In this document: positions 1-5,384 of the stretch, in pieces
Layout: every line of letters begins with the position of its first letter
Position numbering within the stretch: position 1 is the stretch's first letter
Assembly: GCA_005883775.1 (NCBI GenBank)
Contig: VBEU01000101.1
Location: forward strand, 1-6,452
Source: Chloroflexota bacterium
GTDB taxonomy: Bacteria; Chloroflexota; Limnocylindria; P2-11E
Direction: 5' to 3'
Length of the DNA stretch: 6,452 bases
Made by a program: the position numbers and the translations under genes
The notes under the pieces: model-generated
Seen by the model: only the letters and a program-made list of their open reading frames with translations
The model's database searches: none
Told to the model about the DNA's origin: nothing

Positions 1-120
1 CTGCCGGGCAACAACGTCGGCGTTGGCAAGGACCACACGCTCTTCGCGCTCATCGCGGGGACGGTGGAATTCAAGGCGGCGCGCGACGACCGCCGGCGCG
101 TGAACATCGTCGCGGTATAG
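1..120 (+). CDS. rpmA: 50S ribosomal protein L27, C-terminal part (5' end outside window)
   Basis: The frame is open from the first base and ends at TAG 118-120, giving 39 residues. It begins LPGNNVGVGKDHTLFALIAG and continues with a basic tail containing RRRVNIV. This matches the C-terminal half of bacterial L27, where the block PGxNVGxGKDxTLFAL is highly conserved and is followed by a short beta strand and an R/K-R-V ending. L27 is a large-subunit protein whose N-terminal tail, not visible here, reaches the peptidyl transferase centre. The rplU partner would be expected upstream, outside the window. rpmE follows after 13 bases, so the two are probably cotranscribed. The usual downstream partner obgE is not here. 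Confidence 0.93.
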   Translation: MPGNNVGVGKDHTLFALIAGTVEFKAARDDRRRVNIVAV

Positions 121-133
121 AGGTCAGGTACCC

Positions 134-376
134 ATGAAAGAAAAGATCCACCCCAAGTACATGCAGGCGAAGATCATCTGCGCCTGCGGCCGCAGCTACA
201 CGACCGGGTCGACGAAGCCGGAGCTCCACGTGGAGGTCTGTGCCGGCTGCCATCCCTTCTACACGGGGACGCAGCACATCCTCGACGTCCAGGGTCGTGT
301 CGAGCGGTTCACCAAGCGGTACGCGAAGAAACCGGCCGACGCACCCGCCTCCGCGGAGGCCGCCCCGCACCGTTAG
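134..376 (+). CDS. rpmE: 50S ribosomal protein L31, zinc-binding (C+) type
   Basis: This 80-residue protein starts MKEKIHPKY, the standard opening of bacterial L31. Four cysteines sit as C16-x-C18 and C36-x2-C39, the zinc-ribbon set that defines the C+ form of L31. The block CHPFYTG (39-45) and the motif GRVERFTKRY (54-63) are also family hallmarks. L31 bridges the large and small subunits; in some bacteria the C+ form is replaced by a cysteine-free paralogue under zinc starvation, and no such paralogue is visible here. The last ~15 residues form an Ala/Pro-rich tail beyond the conserved core. The ATG is preceded by AGGTCAGG (121-128), a usable ribosome binding site about 5 bases away. It lies between rpmA and the DUF1385 gene in the same direction. 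Confidence 0.95.
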   Translation: MKEKIHPKYMQAKIICACGRSYTTGSTKPELHVEVCAGCHPFYTGTQHILDVQGRVERFTKRYAKKPADAPASAEAAPHR

Positions 377-399
377 GTGCTGATCGCGCGCGCCCCCGC

Positions 400-1296
400 A
401 TGACCGAGAAGAAGCCGCAGCCCGCCCTGTACGGCGGGCAGGCCGTCATCGAGGGCGTCATGATCCGCGGCCGCCGTACGGTCGCGCTCGCGTGCCGAAA
501 GCCGAACGGCGACATCTACCGTTACCGCGAGCCACTGCGCTCCCCGCTCGTCCGATCGCGCCTCGCGCGCCTGCCGTTCGTGCGCGGTGTCGTTGTGCTC
601 TGGGAGTCGCTCGACTACGGCATCCGCATGCTGATGCGCTCGGCCGAGGTTCAGCTCGACCAAGAAGAACAGCTCGGCAAGGGCGGGAACACCTTGGTCA
701 TGGGCGTGGCGCTCGCCGGCGCGCTTCTCCTCTTCATCGGCGTGCCCTACCTCGCGACCAGCCTGGCGCGCGCGGTTATCCCGAGCTCGGTCGTGCTCAA
801 CGTGACCGAGGGGCTGATCCGGCTCGCTCTGCTGGTCGGTTACCTGATCGCGATCTCCTTCCTCCCTGACGTGCGTCGTGTATTCGCGTATCACGGTGCC
901 GAGCACATGACGATCCACGCGTTCGAGCATGGCGATCCGCTCACTCCGGAACGGATCGAGCCGTACCCGACGGCCCACCCGCGCTGCGGTACCGCGTTCC
1001 TCCTGCTCGTCGTCGTGGTGTCGATCGTGATCTTCGCGTTCCTGCCGCGCGTCAATCTGCTCGTCGACCTCGTCGTGCGTCTTTTGCTGGTCGTTCCGGT
1101 CGCGTCGATCTCGTACGAGGCGCTGCGCCTTGGTGCGTCACATGAGCGGTCGCCGCTCATGCGTCTGCTCGTCGCGCCCGGCCTCCTGCTGCAGGGGATC
1201 ACGACCCGGCGGCCCGACGACCGGATGATCGAGGTCGCCGTCGCCTCGCTCGAGGAGGCCATCGCCGGCGACCGCGAGGCGGAGGCCGCGGCATGA
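400..1296 (+). CDS. DUF1385 family (YqhQ-like) integral membrane protein
   Basis: This 298-residue protein carries the signatures of DUF1385: YGGQAVIEGVMIRG at 11-24, FAYHGAEHMTIHAFEHG at 162-178, HPRCGTAF at 193-200, and a closing segment PGLLLQGITTRRPDDRMIEV near 260-279. Hydrophobic segments at about 97-118, 134-155, 198-217 and 219-235 predict three or four membrane helices. The biochemical function of the family is unknown as far as I know. The conserved His, Glu and Cys residues (H165, E168, H169, H193, C196) beside the helices suggest a metal or catalytic site, which is inference. The gene lies 23 bases after rpmE and overlaps prfA by ATGA (1293-1296), so it is probably translated with prfA; rpmE-DUF1385-prfA is a recurring bacterial order. 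No strong ribosome binding site precedes ATG 400 (only AGGTG 20 bases away), and no in-frame alternative start lies in the gap. Confidence 0.92.
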   Translation: MTEKKPQPALYGGQAVIEGVMIRGRRTVALACRKPNGDIYRYREPLRSPLVRSRLARLPFVRGVVVLWESLDYGIRMLMRSAEVQLDQEEQLGKGGNTLVMGVALAGALLLFIGVPYLATSLARAVIPSSVVLNVTEGLIRLALLVGYLIAISFLPDVRRVFAYHGAEHMTIHAFEHGDPLTPERIEPYPTAHPRCGTAFLLLVVVVSIVIFAFLPRVNLLVDLVVRLLLVVPVASISYEALRLGASHERSPLMRLLVAPGLLLQGITTRRPDDRMIEVAVASLEEAIAGDREAEAAA

Positions 1297-2393
1297 CCGA
1301 CGGGCTCACGCCTGGACTGCGCCGCCGGCTCGAGGGCGTCGAAAGGCGTTATGAGGAGCTCGAGCGAAAAGTCTCGGATCCCGAAACGACGTCCGACCGC
1401 AACCGCATCCGCGAGGTCGGTCAGGAGCTCTCGTCGCTTGCGCCGATCGTCGAGACCATCCGCTCGCTTCGCGAGGCCGAGAAGCGGCTCGCTGAGGCGC
1501 AGCAGCTCGTCGATGGTGATGACGCCGACCTGCGCGACCTCGCCCGCGAGGAGGCCGCCCTTCTCACGGCGAAGACCGATGACCTCACCAAACGTTTGCG
1601 CGCGCAGCTCGTGCCGCGCGATCCCCTCGACGAGAAGAACGTCATCGTCGAGGTGCGTGCCGGCGAGGGCGGGGAGGAGGCCGCGCTCTTCGGGGCGGAT
1701 CTTTACCGCATGTACGCGCGGTACGCCGAGCGCCATCGCTGGAAGACCGAGATCCTCTCGCAGAGCCAATCCGAAAAGGGTGGCTTCAAAGAGATCATCT
1801 TCAAGGTGTCAGGCAGAGGTGCGTACTCGAAGCTCAAGTTCGAGTCCGGTGTGCAGCGCGTGCAGCGCGTGCCCGCGACCGAGGCGCAGGGCCGCATTCA
1901 CACGTCGACCGCGACCGTCGCCGTCCTCCCCGAAGCCGAGGAGACCGACCTCGTGATAAACGACGAGGATCTGAAGATCGACCTGTACCGAGCGGGTGGC
2001 CACGGTGGCCAGGGCGTGAACACCACCGACTCGGCCGTGCGGATCACCCACGTGCCCACGGGCGAGGTCGTCACCTGCCAGGACGAGCGCAGCCAGCTCA
2101 AGAACAAGACGAAGGCGATGGCGGTCCTGCGCTCCCGGCTGCTCGCGCGCGCCGCGGAGGAGCGCGCGGCACGCGAGTCGACCGCGCGCAACGCCCAGAT
2201 CGGGCGCGGCGAGCGCTCGGAGAAGATGCGGACGTACAACTTCCCACAGGATCGTCTCACTGACCGGCGCCTCGGGTACAACCTCTCGAACCTGGATCGG
2301 CGCATGGACGGCGACATCGACGATCTCGTCGAAGCGCTCTCGGAGCAGGATGAGGCCGATCGCCTCTCCCGCCTCGAGGAGGATGGCGACTGA
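1293..2393 (+). CDS. prfA: Peptide chain release factor 1 (RF1)
   Basis: The 366-residue product is full length for RF1, which recognises UAA and UAG in the ribosomal A site and triggers hydrolysis of peptidyl-tRNA. Residues 1-110 are the helical, coiled-coil-rich N-terminal domain. The block AGEGGEEAALF (123-133) opens the core domain. The stop-codon recognition tripeptide is PAT (194-196), the RF1 type rather than the SPF of RF2. The catalytic GGQ is at 238-240 in the context GHGGQGVNTTDSAVR, followed by CQDERSQLKNK. No frameshift precedes the core, unlike many prfB genes. The start is supported by GGAGG at 1281-1285, seven bases before the ATG, inside the end of the DUF1385 gene; the ATGA overlap implies translational coupling. 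prmC, often the next gene, is missing from this position. Confidence 0.97.
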   Translation: MTDGLTPGLRRRLEGVERRYEELERKVSDPETTSDRNRIREVGQELSSLAPIVETIRSLREAEKRLAEAQQLVDGDDADLRDLAREEAALLTAKTDDLTKRLRAQLVPRDPLDEKNVIVEVRAGEGGEEAALFGADLYRMYARYAERHRWKTEILSQSQSEKGGFKEIIFKVSGRGAYSKLKFESGVQRVQRVPATEAQGRIHTSTATVAVLPEAEETDLVINDEDLKIDLYRAGGHGGQGVNTTDSAVRITHVPTGEVVTCQDERSQLKNKTKAMAVLRSRLLARAAEERAARESTARNAQIGRGERSEKMRTYNFPQDRLTDRRLGYNLSNLDRRMDGDIDDLVEALSEQDEADRLSRLEEDGD

Positions 2394-2397
2394 CGCG

Positions 2398-2724
2398 ATG
2401 AGTGGCACGTTGCGCCTGGTCACGATCGTCAACGCGCTCATCTATTTCGGAGCCGCGACCTATCACTCGGGCGTGCTGGTCACGGCGGGGGCGCTCGCGC
2501 CGGCGGCCATCGCGGAAGCGCTGCTCGGTCTTGTGCTTGTGGCCGGGCTTCTCGGAGGGCTTTCCCTGCGGGTCGCCTACGGTATCGCGCTCGCCGGGAC
2601 GCTCTTCGGGCTCAGCATCGTCGTCGCGCGCGGGCTTCTCGGCGTCGATCTATGGATCCACGTCCTCATGCTCGTGGGTCTCGCCGTGGCGTTCGCGCTC
2701 ATTTTCGTTCGCCGAACTGCCTGA
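2398..2724 (+). CDS. Small four-helix membrane protein, family not recognised
   Basis: This predicted 108-residue protein is almost entirely hydrophobic, with four likely membrane helices at about 5-25, 35-57, 59-80 and 84-104 and a short basic end (VRRTA). I do not recognise a family. Visible polar residues in the membrane region are N12, Y17, H23 and S24 near the end of helix 1, E40 in helix 2, and D84 and H88 near helix 4. I chose ATG 2398, four bases after the prfA stop; GAGGAGG at 2376-2382 lies 15 bases before it. An in-frame ATG at 2383 sits directly against that purine run and overlaps prfA, and an ATG at 2350 lies deep inside prfA, so both are less likely. Tight spacing suggests it is the last gene of the rpmA-prfA operon. 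Its role is unknown. Confidence 0.72.
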   Translation: MSGTLRLVTIVNALIYFGAATYHSGVLVTAGALAPAAIAEALLGLVLVAGLLGGLSLRVAYGIALAGTLFGLSIVVARGLLGVDLWIHVLMLVGLAVAFALIFVRRTA

Positions 2725-2773
2725 CCGGAAACGTCGCCCCGCAGCGCCGGCTTCGAAGTGGTAGAAGAAGTGT

Positions 2774-3241
2774 GTGGAGCGGCTCAGGTACGACGAGGAC
2801 AAGGCGTTCCTTCTCGCCGACGATGCGTCAACGATCGCGCGGATCGTCCGCACCGTCCCCGTGGATCGGCTCCGTGCAACGAAGTTCGACCAGTGGACCG
2901 CCGTCGAGATCATCGGGCATGTGGCCGACGCGGCCGAGATCTTCGCCGACCGGGTGCGGCGCTGCGTCGAAGAGGACCGGCCGGCGGTCGCCGCCTATGA
3001 CCAGGACGCGGTGGCGGCCGAGCGCCGAAACAACGAGCGCGATCCCATAGAGCTCTCGCGGCGACTCTCCGCCGCGCATTCACGGATCATCAACCTCCTG
3101 CAGCAGCCCGGCGCGGCCGCCCGCCCCGGCAGCCACAGCGACTGGGGTGAGGTCGACGCGGGCCACTTCGCGGCCTATCAGGCCGATCATTCGCACGGGC
3201 ATACAAGCGAGCTGGCGAAGGCTTTTCCGCCTACCTCCTGA
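2774..3241 (+). CDS. DinB/YfiT-like four-helix putative metalloprotein
   Basis: This 155-residue protein, with a GTG start, fits the DinB superfamily in length and pattern. An N-terminal helix is followed by a W-T-A-V-E-I-I-G-H-V-A-D-A segment (41-53), matching the family pattern W-x2-x-E-x2-x-H-x3-D/A of the second helix. A C-terminal helix carries the histidines in GHFAAYQADHSHGHTSEL (130-147). Family structures bind a divalent metal through one His of helix 2 and two His spaced H-x3-H in the last helix; H49, H139 and H143 fit that geometry. Members include thiol-dependent S-transferases and many uncharacterised proteins, so substrate cannot be assigned. A weak purine run (AGAAGAAG, 2763-2770) precedes the start. 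It lies 49 bases after the membrane gene and may have its own transcript. Confidence 0.85.
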   Translation: MERLRYDEDKAFLLADDASTIARIVRTVPVDRLRATKFDQWTAVEIIGHVADAAEIFADRVRRCVEEDRPAVAAYDQDAVAAERRNNERDPIELSRRLSAAHSRIINLLQQPGAAARPGSHSDWGEVDAGHFAAYQADHSHGHTSELAKAFPPTS

Positions 3242-3251
3242 CCACCGCTCA

Positions 3252-3280
3252 GGAACTCAACTCCTAGTCATGGCGTAATA
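3252..3280 (+). promoter_or_regulatory. Candidate ECF-sigma-type promoter before the TPR/HTH regulator
   Basis: GGAAC at 3252-3256 is followed 17 bases later by CGTA at 3274-3277 (extended to CGTAATA). ECF sigma factors typically recognise a GGAAC- or TGAAAC-like -35 and a CGTA/CGTC-like -10 about 16-17 bases apart. A transcript starting seven to nine bases after CGTA would begin at about 3284-3286, at the GTG start of the regulator. No ribosome binding site precedes that GTG, which agrees with a leaderless message. An alternative reading is TAATAC (3276-3281) as a -10 for the housekeeping sigma, but no TTGACA-like -35 is present. This rests on motif matching only. Confidence 0.35.
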
Positions 3281-3285
3281 CATCT

Positions 3286-3516
3286 GTGCCGACCCTGCGA
3301 GACCAGGCGCTCGCGCCGCTCTCGCGCGCCGACGCCGAACGGCTCCTTCCTCAGCTCGCGAGCGGACGTCAGACGCTCGAGCGGCGGGTCCTGCGCGCTC
3401 GCTGCCTCAAATACTTCGAGTCCTTCGATCTGGCGTGGGCCGAGCTGAACGAAGTCCTTCCGCAGATCCGAAGCTCGCCGCGATCGCACAGAAGCACGCC
3501 GCGGGCGACCCGCTGA
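3286..3516 (+). pseudogene. N-terminal piece of the TPR/HTH regulator, separated from the rest by a frameshift
   Basis: This frame starts at GTG 3286 and gives 60 plausible residues ending AWAELNEVLPQ, with an amphipathic helical pattern (ERRVLRARCLKYFESFDLAWAE split over 32-53) resembling the first TPR unit of a repeat protein. After about codon 60 (CAG 3463-3465) the sequence turns into low-complexity Arg/Ser residues and stops at TGA 3514-3516. At the same point the frame one base back begins to read DPKLAAIAQKHAAGDPLMLA and continues to 4718. Restoring one base after 3465 would join the two into a protein of 477 residues. GC-rich third positions follow the first frame up to ~3465 and the second afterwards. 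A real mutation, an assembly or sequencing error, or recoding would all fit; no slippery heptamer is visible. Confidence 0.6.
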
Positions 3517-4718
3517 TGCTCGCGGAGCTCTACCTCGGCAACTCGACCGTCCTCACGGCGCAAAACGAGATCACCAACGCATTGCAGAGCGCGCGGCGCG
3601 CCGAGGATGCTCTCCTCACGGCGCCGAAGGGCCGATCGCGCGACCTGGTCGTCACACGCGTCCAGCGCCAGCTCGCCCATCTTCTCTCGCACTCGGGTGA
3701 TTACGTCGACGCCACCGCCGCAGCGGAGGCCACGGTGCGCCACGCCGCCCGCGTGGGTGATCCGTGGGAAGCGGCGTGGGCCGTCTACACCACGGGGTTC
3801 GTCGACTGGGCCGCCGGGCGCATCGATCAGGCAGTCGACCAGTTCACGAAGGCCGAGGTGGGCCTGCGTGCGTATGGTTCGTCGGTCTGGCGGTACACCT
3901 GCCTCTGTCTAGCCCGCGCGCGAATGGAGCGGGGCGAGATCGCCGACGGCGACCGTCTCGCTCGGCAGAGCGCCACCGGGGCGGCAGAGGATCACGCGCA
4001 CCTCGCTCTGCTGCGCGGCGAGACCGACGTCGCCGACCGGATCCTGGCGCGCGCGCCGATCGGCTTTCCCGAAGACGAACAGTTCCGCAACAACGTCCGC
4101 GCGATCGTTCGCGCGGAGAAGGGTGACCCGCGCGGCGGCGTGCGCATGCTCGATGAGGCCGCGAAGGAATTCGAGGCGCGCGGCATGGCGCACTGGGCGC
4201 TTGGTGCGGCGGTGCACGCGGCGTACTGGCGCGAGTCGCTGGTGCGCGGCGGTGGCGCCTCGCGCGCGGCGGGGCTCGTGCGCGACATCGGTGCCCGCGG
4301 CGGCGAGGGCTTCGCCTATTACCTGCCGGAGGTCGCGTCCTGGCTGGGGCGCGCCGCGGAGCGCGATCCCGCGGCGCGCGAGCTCGCCCGAAAGATCAGC
4401 GCACACGCCGACGCGGCGTTGCGGCGCGCGAAGTCGGACAGCGCTGCTCCCGTGGGTTCGTCCGCCCTCGACGAGGCGACGTTTTACCTCCGGACCGTCG
4501 GGCTCACCTGGCGCGAGCTCGGCATCCTCCGTGAGATGGAGCTGCTCTCACGCGAGGGGAAGCGCCTCGACCGCGCGGCGCTCGCCGACCGCCTCAACGT
4601 TTCACCGAACACGCTGCGGGTCCACCTGACGCGGATCCGCGCGAAGCTTGATGTCGGCGACAAGCGCGGCGACGAAATACTTCTTTCAGCCGCGCTCACC
4701 CAGCGCCCCGTGGCCTAG
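3435..4718 (+). CDS. TPR-like repeat regulator with C-terminal helix-turn-helix (main part of frameshifted gene)
   Basis: The longest uninterrupted reading from GTG 3435 gives 427 residues, but its first ~10 residues (GRAERSPSA) have poor codon usage and are probably not the native start; the true N terminus appears to lie at GTG 3286 in another frame. ATG 3516 is the other possible start if the upstream part is lost. Residues ~25-330 are Ala-rich paired helices typical of TPR-like solenoids, for example GDYVDATAAAEATVRHA (88-104) and WAAGRIDQAVDQFTKAEVGL (125-144). Residues ~360-417 form a DNA-binding unit: RAALADRLNVSPNTLRVHLT (380-399) is a helix-turn-helix with the SPNTLRVH recognition-helix pattern, followed by RIRAKLDVGDKRGDEILLSA. 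The layout suggests a cytoplasmic transcription factor whose solenoid senses a ligand or partner. No ATPase P-loop or receiver domain is visible. Targets are unknown. It ends with adjacent TAG TAG codons. Confidence 0.85.
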   Translation: MGRAERSPSADPKLAAIAQKHAAGDPLMLAELYLGNSTVLTAQNEITNALQSARRAEDALLTAPKGRSRDLVVTRVQRQLAHLLSHSGDYVDATAAAEATVRHAARVGDPWEAAWAVYTTGFVDWAAGRIDQAVDQFTKAEVGLRAYGSSVWRYTCLCLARARMERGEIADGDRLARQSATGAAEDHAHLALLRGETDVADRILARAPIGFPEDEQFRNNVRAIVRAEKGDPRGGVRMLDEAAKEFEARGMAHWALGAAVHAAYWRESLVRGGGASRAAGLVRDIGARGGEGFAYYLPEVASWLGRAAERDPAARELARKISAHADAALRRAKSDSAAPVGSSALDEATFYLRTVGLTWRELGILREMELLSREGKRLDRAALADRLNVSPNTLRVHLTRIRAKLDVGDKRGDEILLSAALTQRPVA

Positions 4719-4765
4719 TAGAGCGTCAGTTTCTCGCGCCGAGGAAGGGATGCCGCACGCGCGGC

Positions 4766-4771
4766 TATTCT
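4766..4771 (+). promoter_or_regulatory. Possible -10 element before the GNAT gene
   Basis: TATTCT at 4766-4771 lies 10 bases before GTG 4782 in the 63-base gap after the regulator. A transcript from it would start at about 4778-4782, leaving almost no leader, and no ribosome binding site lies next to the GTG. No convincing TTGACA-like -35 is found at the expected distance. TATTCT also forms the loop of a small 5-bp inverted repeat (GCGGC/GCCGC). Confidence 0.25.
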
Positions 4772-4781
4772 GGCCGCCTCT

Positions 4782-5321
4782 GTGTTCGGACCATTACTCC
4801 GCGGCGACAACATCACGCTACGTCCCGCGCGTGAAAACGACGCGGAGCATTTCGTGCGTTGGTTCGCCGACATGGAGGTCACCCGATTCTTGGCGAGGCG
4901 CATGGCCATCACGCTCCAGCAAGAGCTGGAGTTCCTGAAGAGGATCGGCGAATCCAAGGACGATGTCTGGTGGGTCATCGAAGCCGCGAACGAAGCGATC
5001 GGTGCAACCGGCATCCACGGCATCAATTGGCTCGACGCGAACGGCACCACCGGGATCGTCATCGGCGAGAAGGCCTCGTGGCGAAAGGGGTACGCGACCG
5101 AGGCGATGAAGCTCCGCACGCGCTACGCCTTCCGCGAGCTCAACCTCCACAAGCTCGTGACCGAGGTCGACACCGAGAACGAGGCCAGCCGCAAGGCGCT
5201 CGAACGTAACGGATACCGGAGCGTGGGGATACGGCGCGAGCAGACGTTCCGCGAAGGAAAGTGGCATGACCGCTGGGTGGGAGAGGTACTACGCGCCGAT
5301 TGGGAGAAAACGCAGGCCTGA
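4782..5321 (+). CDS. GNAT family N-acetyltransferase, RimJ/RimL-like
   Basis: The 179-residue product has the usual length and motif order of the RimJ/RimL-type branch (Acetyltransf_3). Beta 1 carries ITLRPARENDAEHFVRWF (11-28). Beta 4 (GIVIGE, 91-96) leads into the acetyl-CoA pyrophosphate loop WRKGYATEAM (100-109), matching the R/Q-x2-G-x-G/A signature. The segment LVTEVDTENEASRKALERNGY is split over 125-145, with N133, S136 and Y145 in the family's CoA-side positions, and the end REGKWHDRWVGEVLRADW (158-174) is typical of this group. Members transfer an acetyl group from acetyl-CoA to protein N termini, amino sugars, antibiotics or small amines; the substrate cannot be told from the sequence. 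GTG 4782 is the only normal start codon in this frame after TAG 4719-4721 that keeps beta 1 intact. It stands alone between gaps of 63 bases on each side. Confidence 0.93.
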   Translation: MFGPLLRGDNITLRPARENDAEHFVRWFADMEVTRFLARRMAITLQQELEFLKRIGESKDDVWWVIEAANEAIGATGIHGINWLDANGTTGIVIGEKASWRKGYATEAMKLRTRYAFRELNLHKLVTEVDTENEASRKALERNGYRSVGIRREQTFREGKWHDRWVGEVLRADWEKTQA

Positions 5322-5333
5322 CACCCGCCTGCG
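5311..5333 (+). terminator. GC-rich hairpin over the GNAT stop codon, possible weak terminator
   Basis: CGCAGGC (5311-5317) and GCCTGCG (5327-5333) are perfect reverse complements, forming a 7-bp stem with a 9-base loop that contains the TGA stop of the acetyltransferase gene. No T-tract follows (the next bases are ACCCTTCGCA), so it is not a classical intrinsic terminator. It could be a T-less terminator or an mRNA 3'-end stabiliser, or arise by chance in GC-rich DNA. Confidence 0.3.
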
Positions 5334-5372
5334 ACCCTTCGCACGAGCGGTGCTCTGCTAGCCTCGGCCCGC

Positions 5373-5380
5373 GGGAAGGG
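5373..5380 (+). promoter_or_regulatory. Ribosome binding site that sets the start of the FecR-domain gene
   Basis: GGGAAGGG at 5373-5380 is a purine-rich Shine-Dalgarno-like run ending four bases before GTG 5385. It supports that GTG as the start, and the codons after it encode a typical short basic N terminus and membrane segment. TAGCCT at 5359-5364 could be a weak -10 element upstream, without a clear -35. Confidence 0.6.
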
Positions 5381-5384
5381 TCAA

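Noticed and set aside
373..978. 201-codon minus-strand frame opposite the DUF1385 gene
   Set aside because: Its sequence is charged and low in complexity, and the + strand gene has unmistakable family motifs over the same bases.
891..1769. Long 292-codon open frame on the minus strand opposite DUF1385 and prfA
   Set aside because: It lies opposite two clearly identified genes, has Arg/Ser-rich low-complexity sequence in its C-terminal half and no recognisable domain. Long antisense frames are expected in GC-rich coding DNA.
2001..2045. Unusual residues around the RF1 GGQ motif (GHGGQGVN rather than GAGGQHVN)
   Set aside because: The GGQ itself is intact, and the flanking positions vary naturally among bacterial RF1 proteins, so no functional change is implied.
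1809..2441. 210-codon open frame on the minus strand opposite prfA
   Set aside because: It mirrors the conserved RF1 core, including GGQ, and shows no protein family pattern of its own.
3435..3516. Programmed -1 ribosomal frameshifting in the regulator
   Set aside because: No X-XXY-YYZ slippery heptamer or strong downstream stem was found in the frame overlap, so an indel or sequence error is simpler.
3909..4406. 165-codon minus-strand frame opposite the regulator
   Set aside because: It has no motif, and the opposite strand reads as TPR-like helices with GC-rich third positions.
4716..4721. Adjacent TAG TAG stop codons at the end of the regulator gene
   Set aside because: Tandem stops occur by chance and as ordinary back-up stops. 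TAG is read by the RF1 encoded in this window, but nothing further follows from that.
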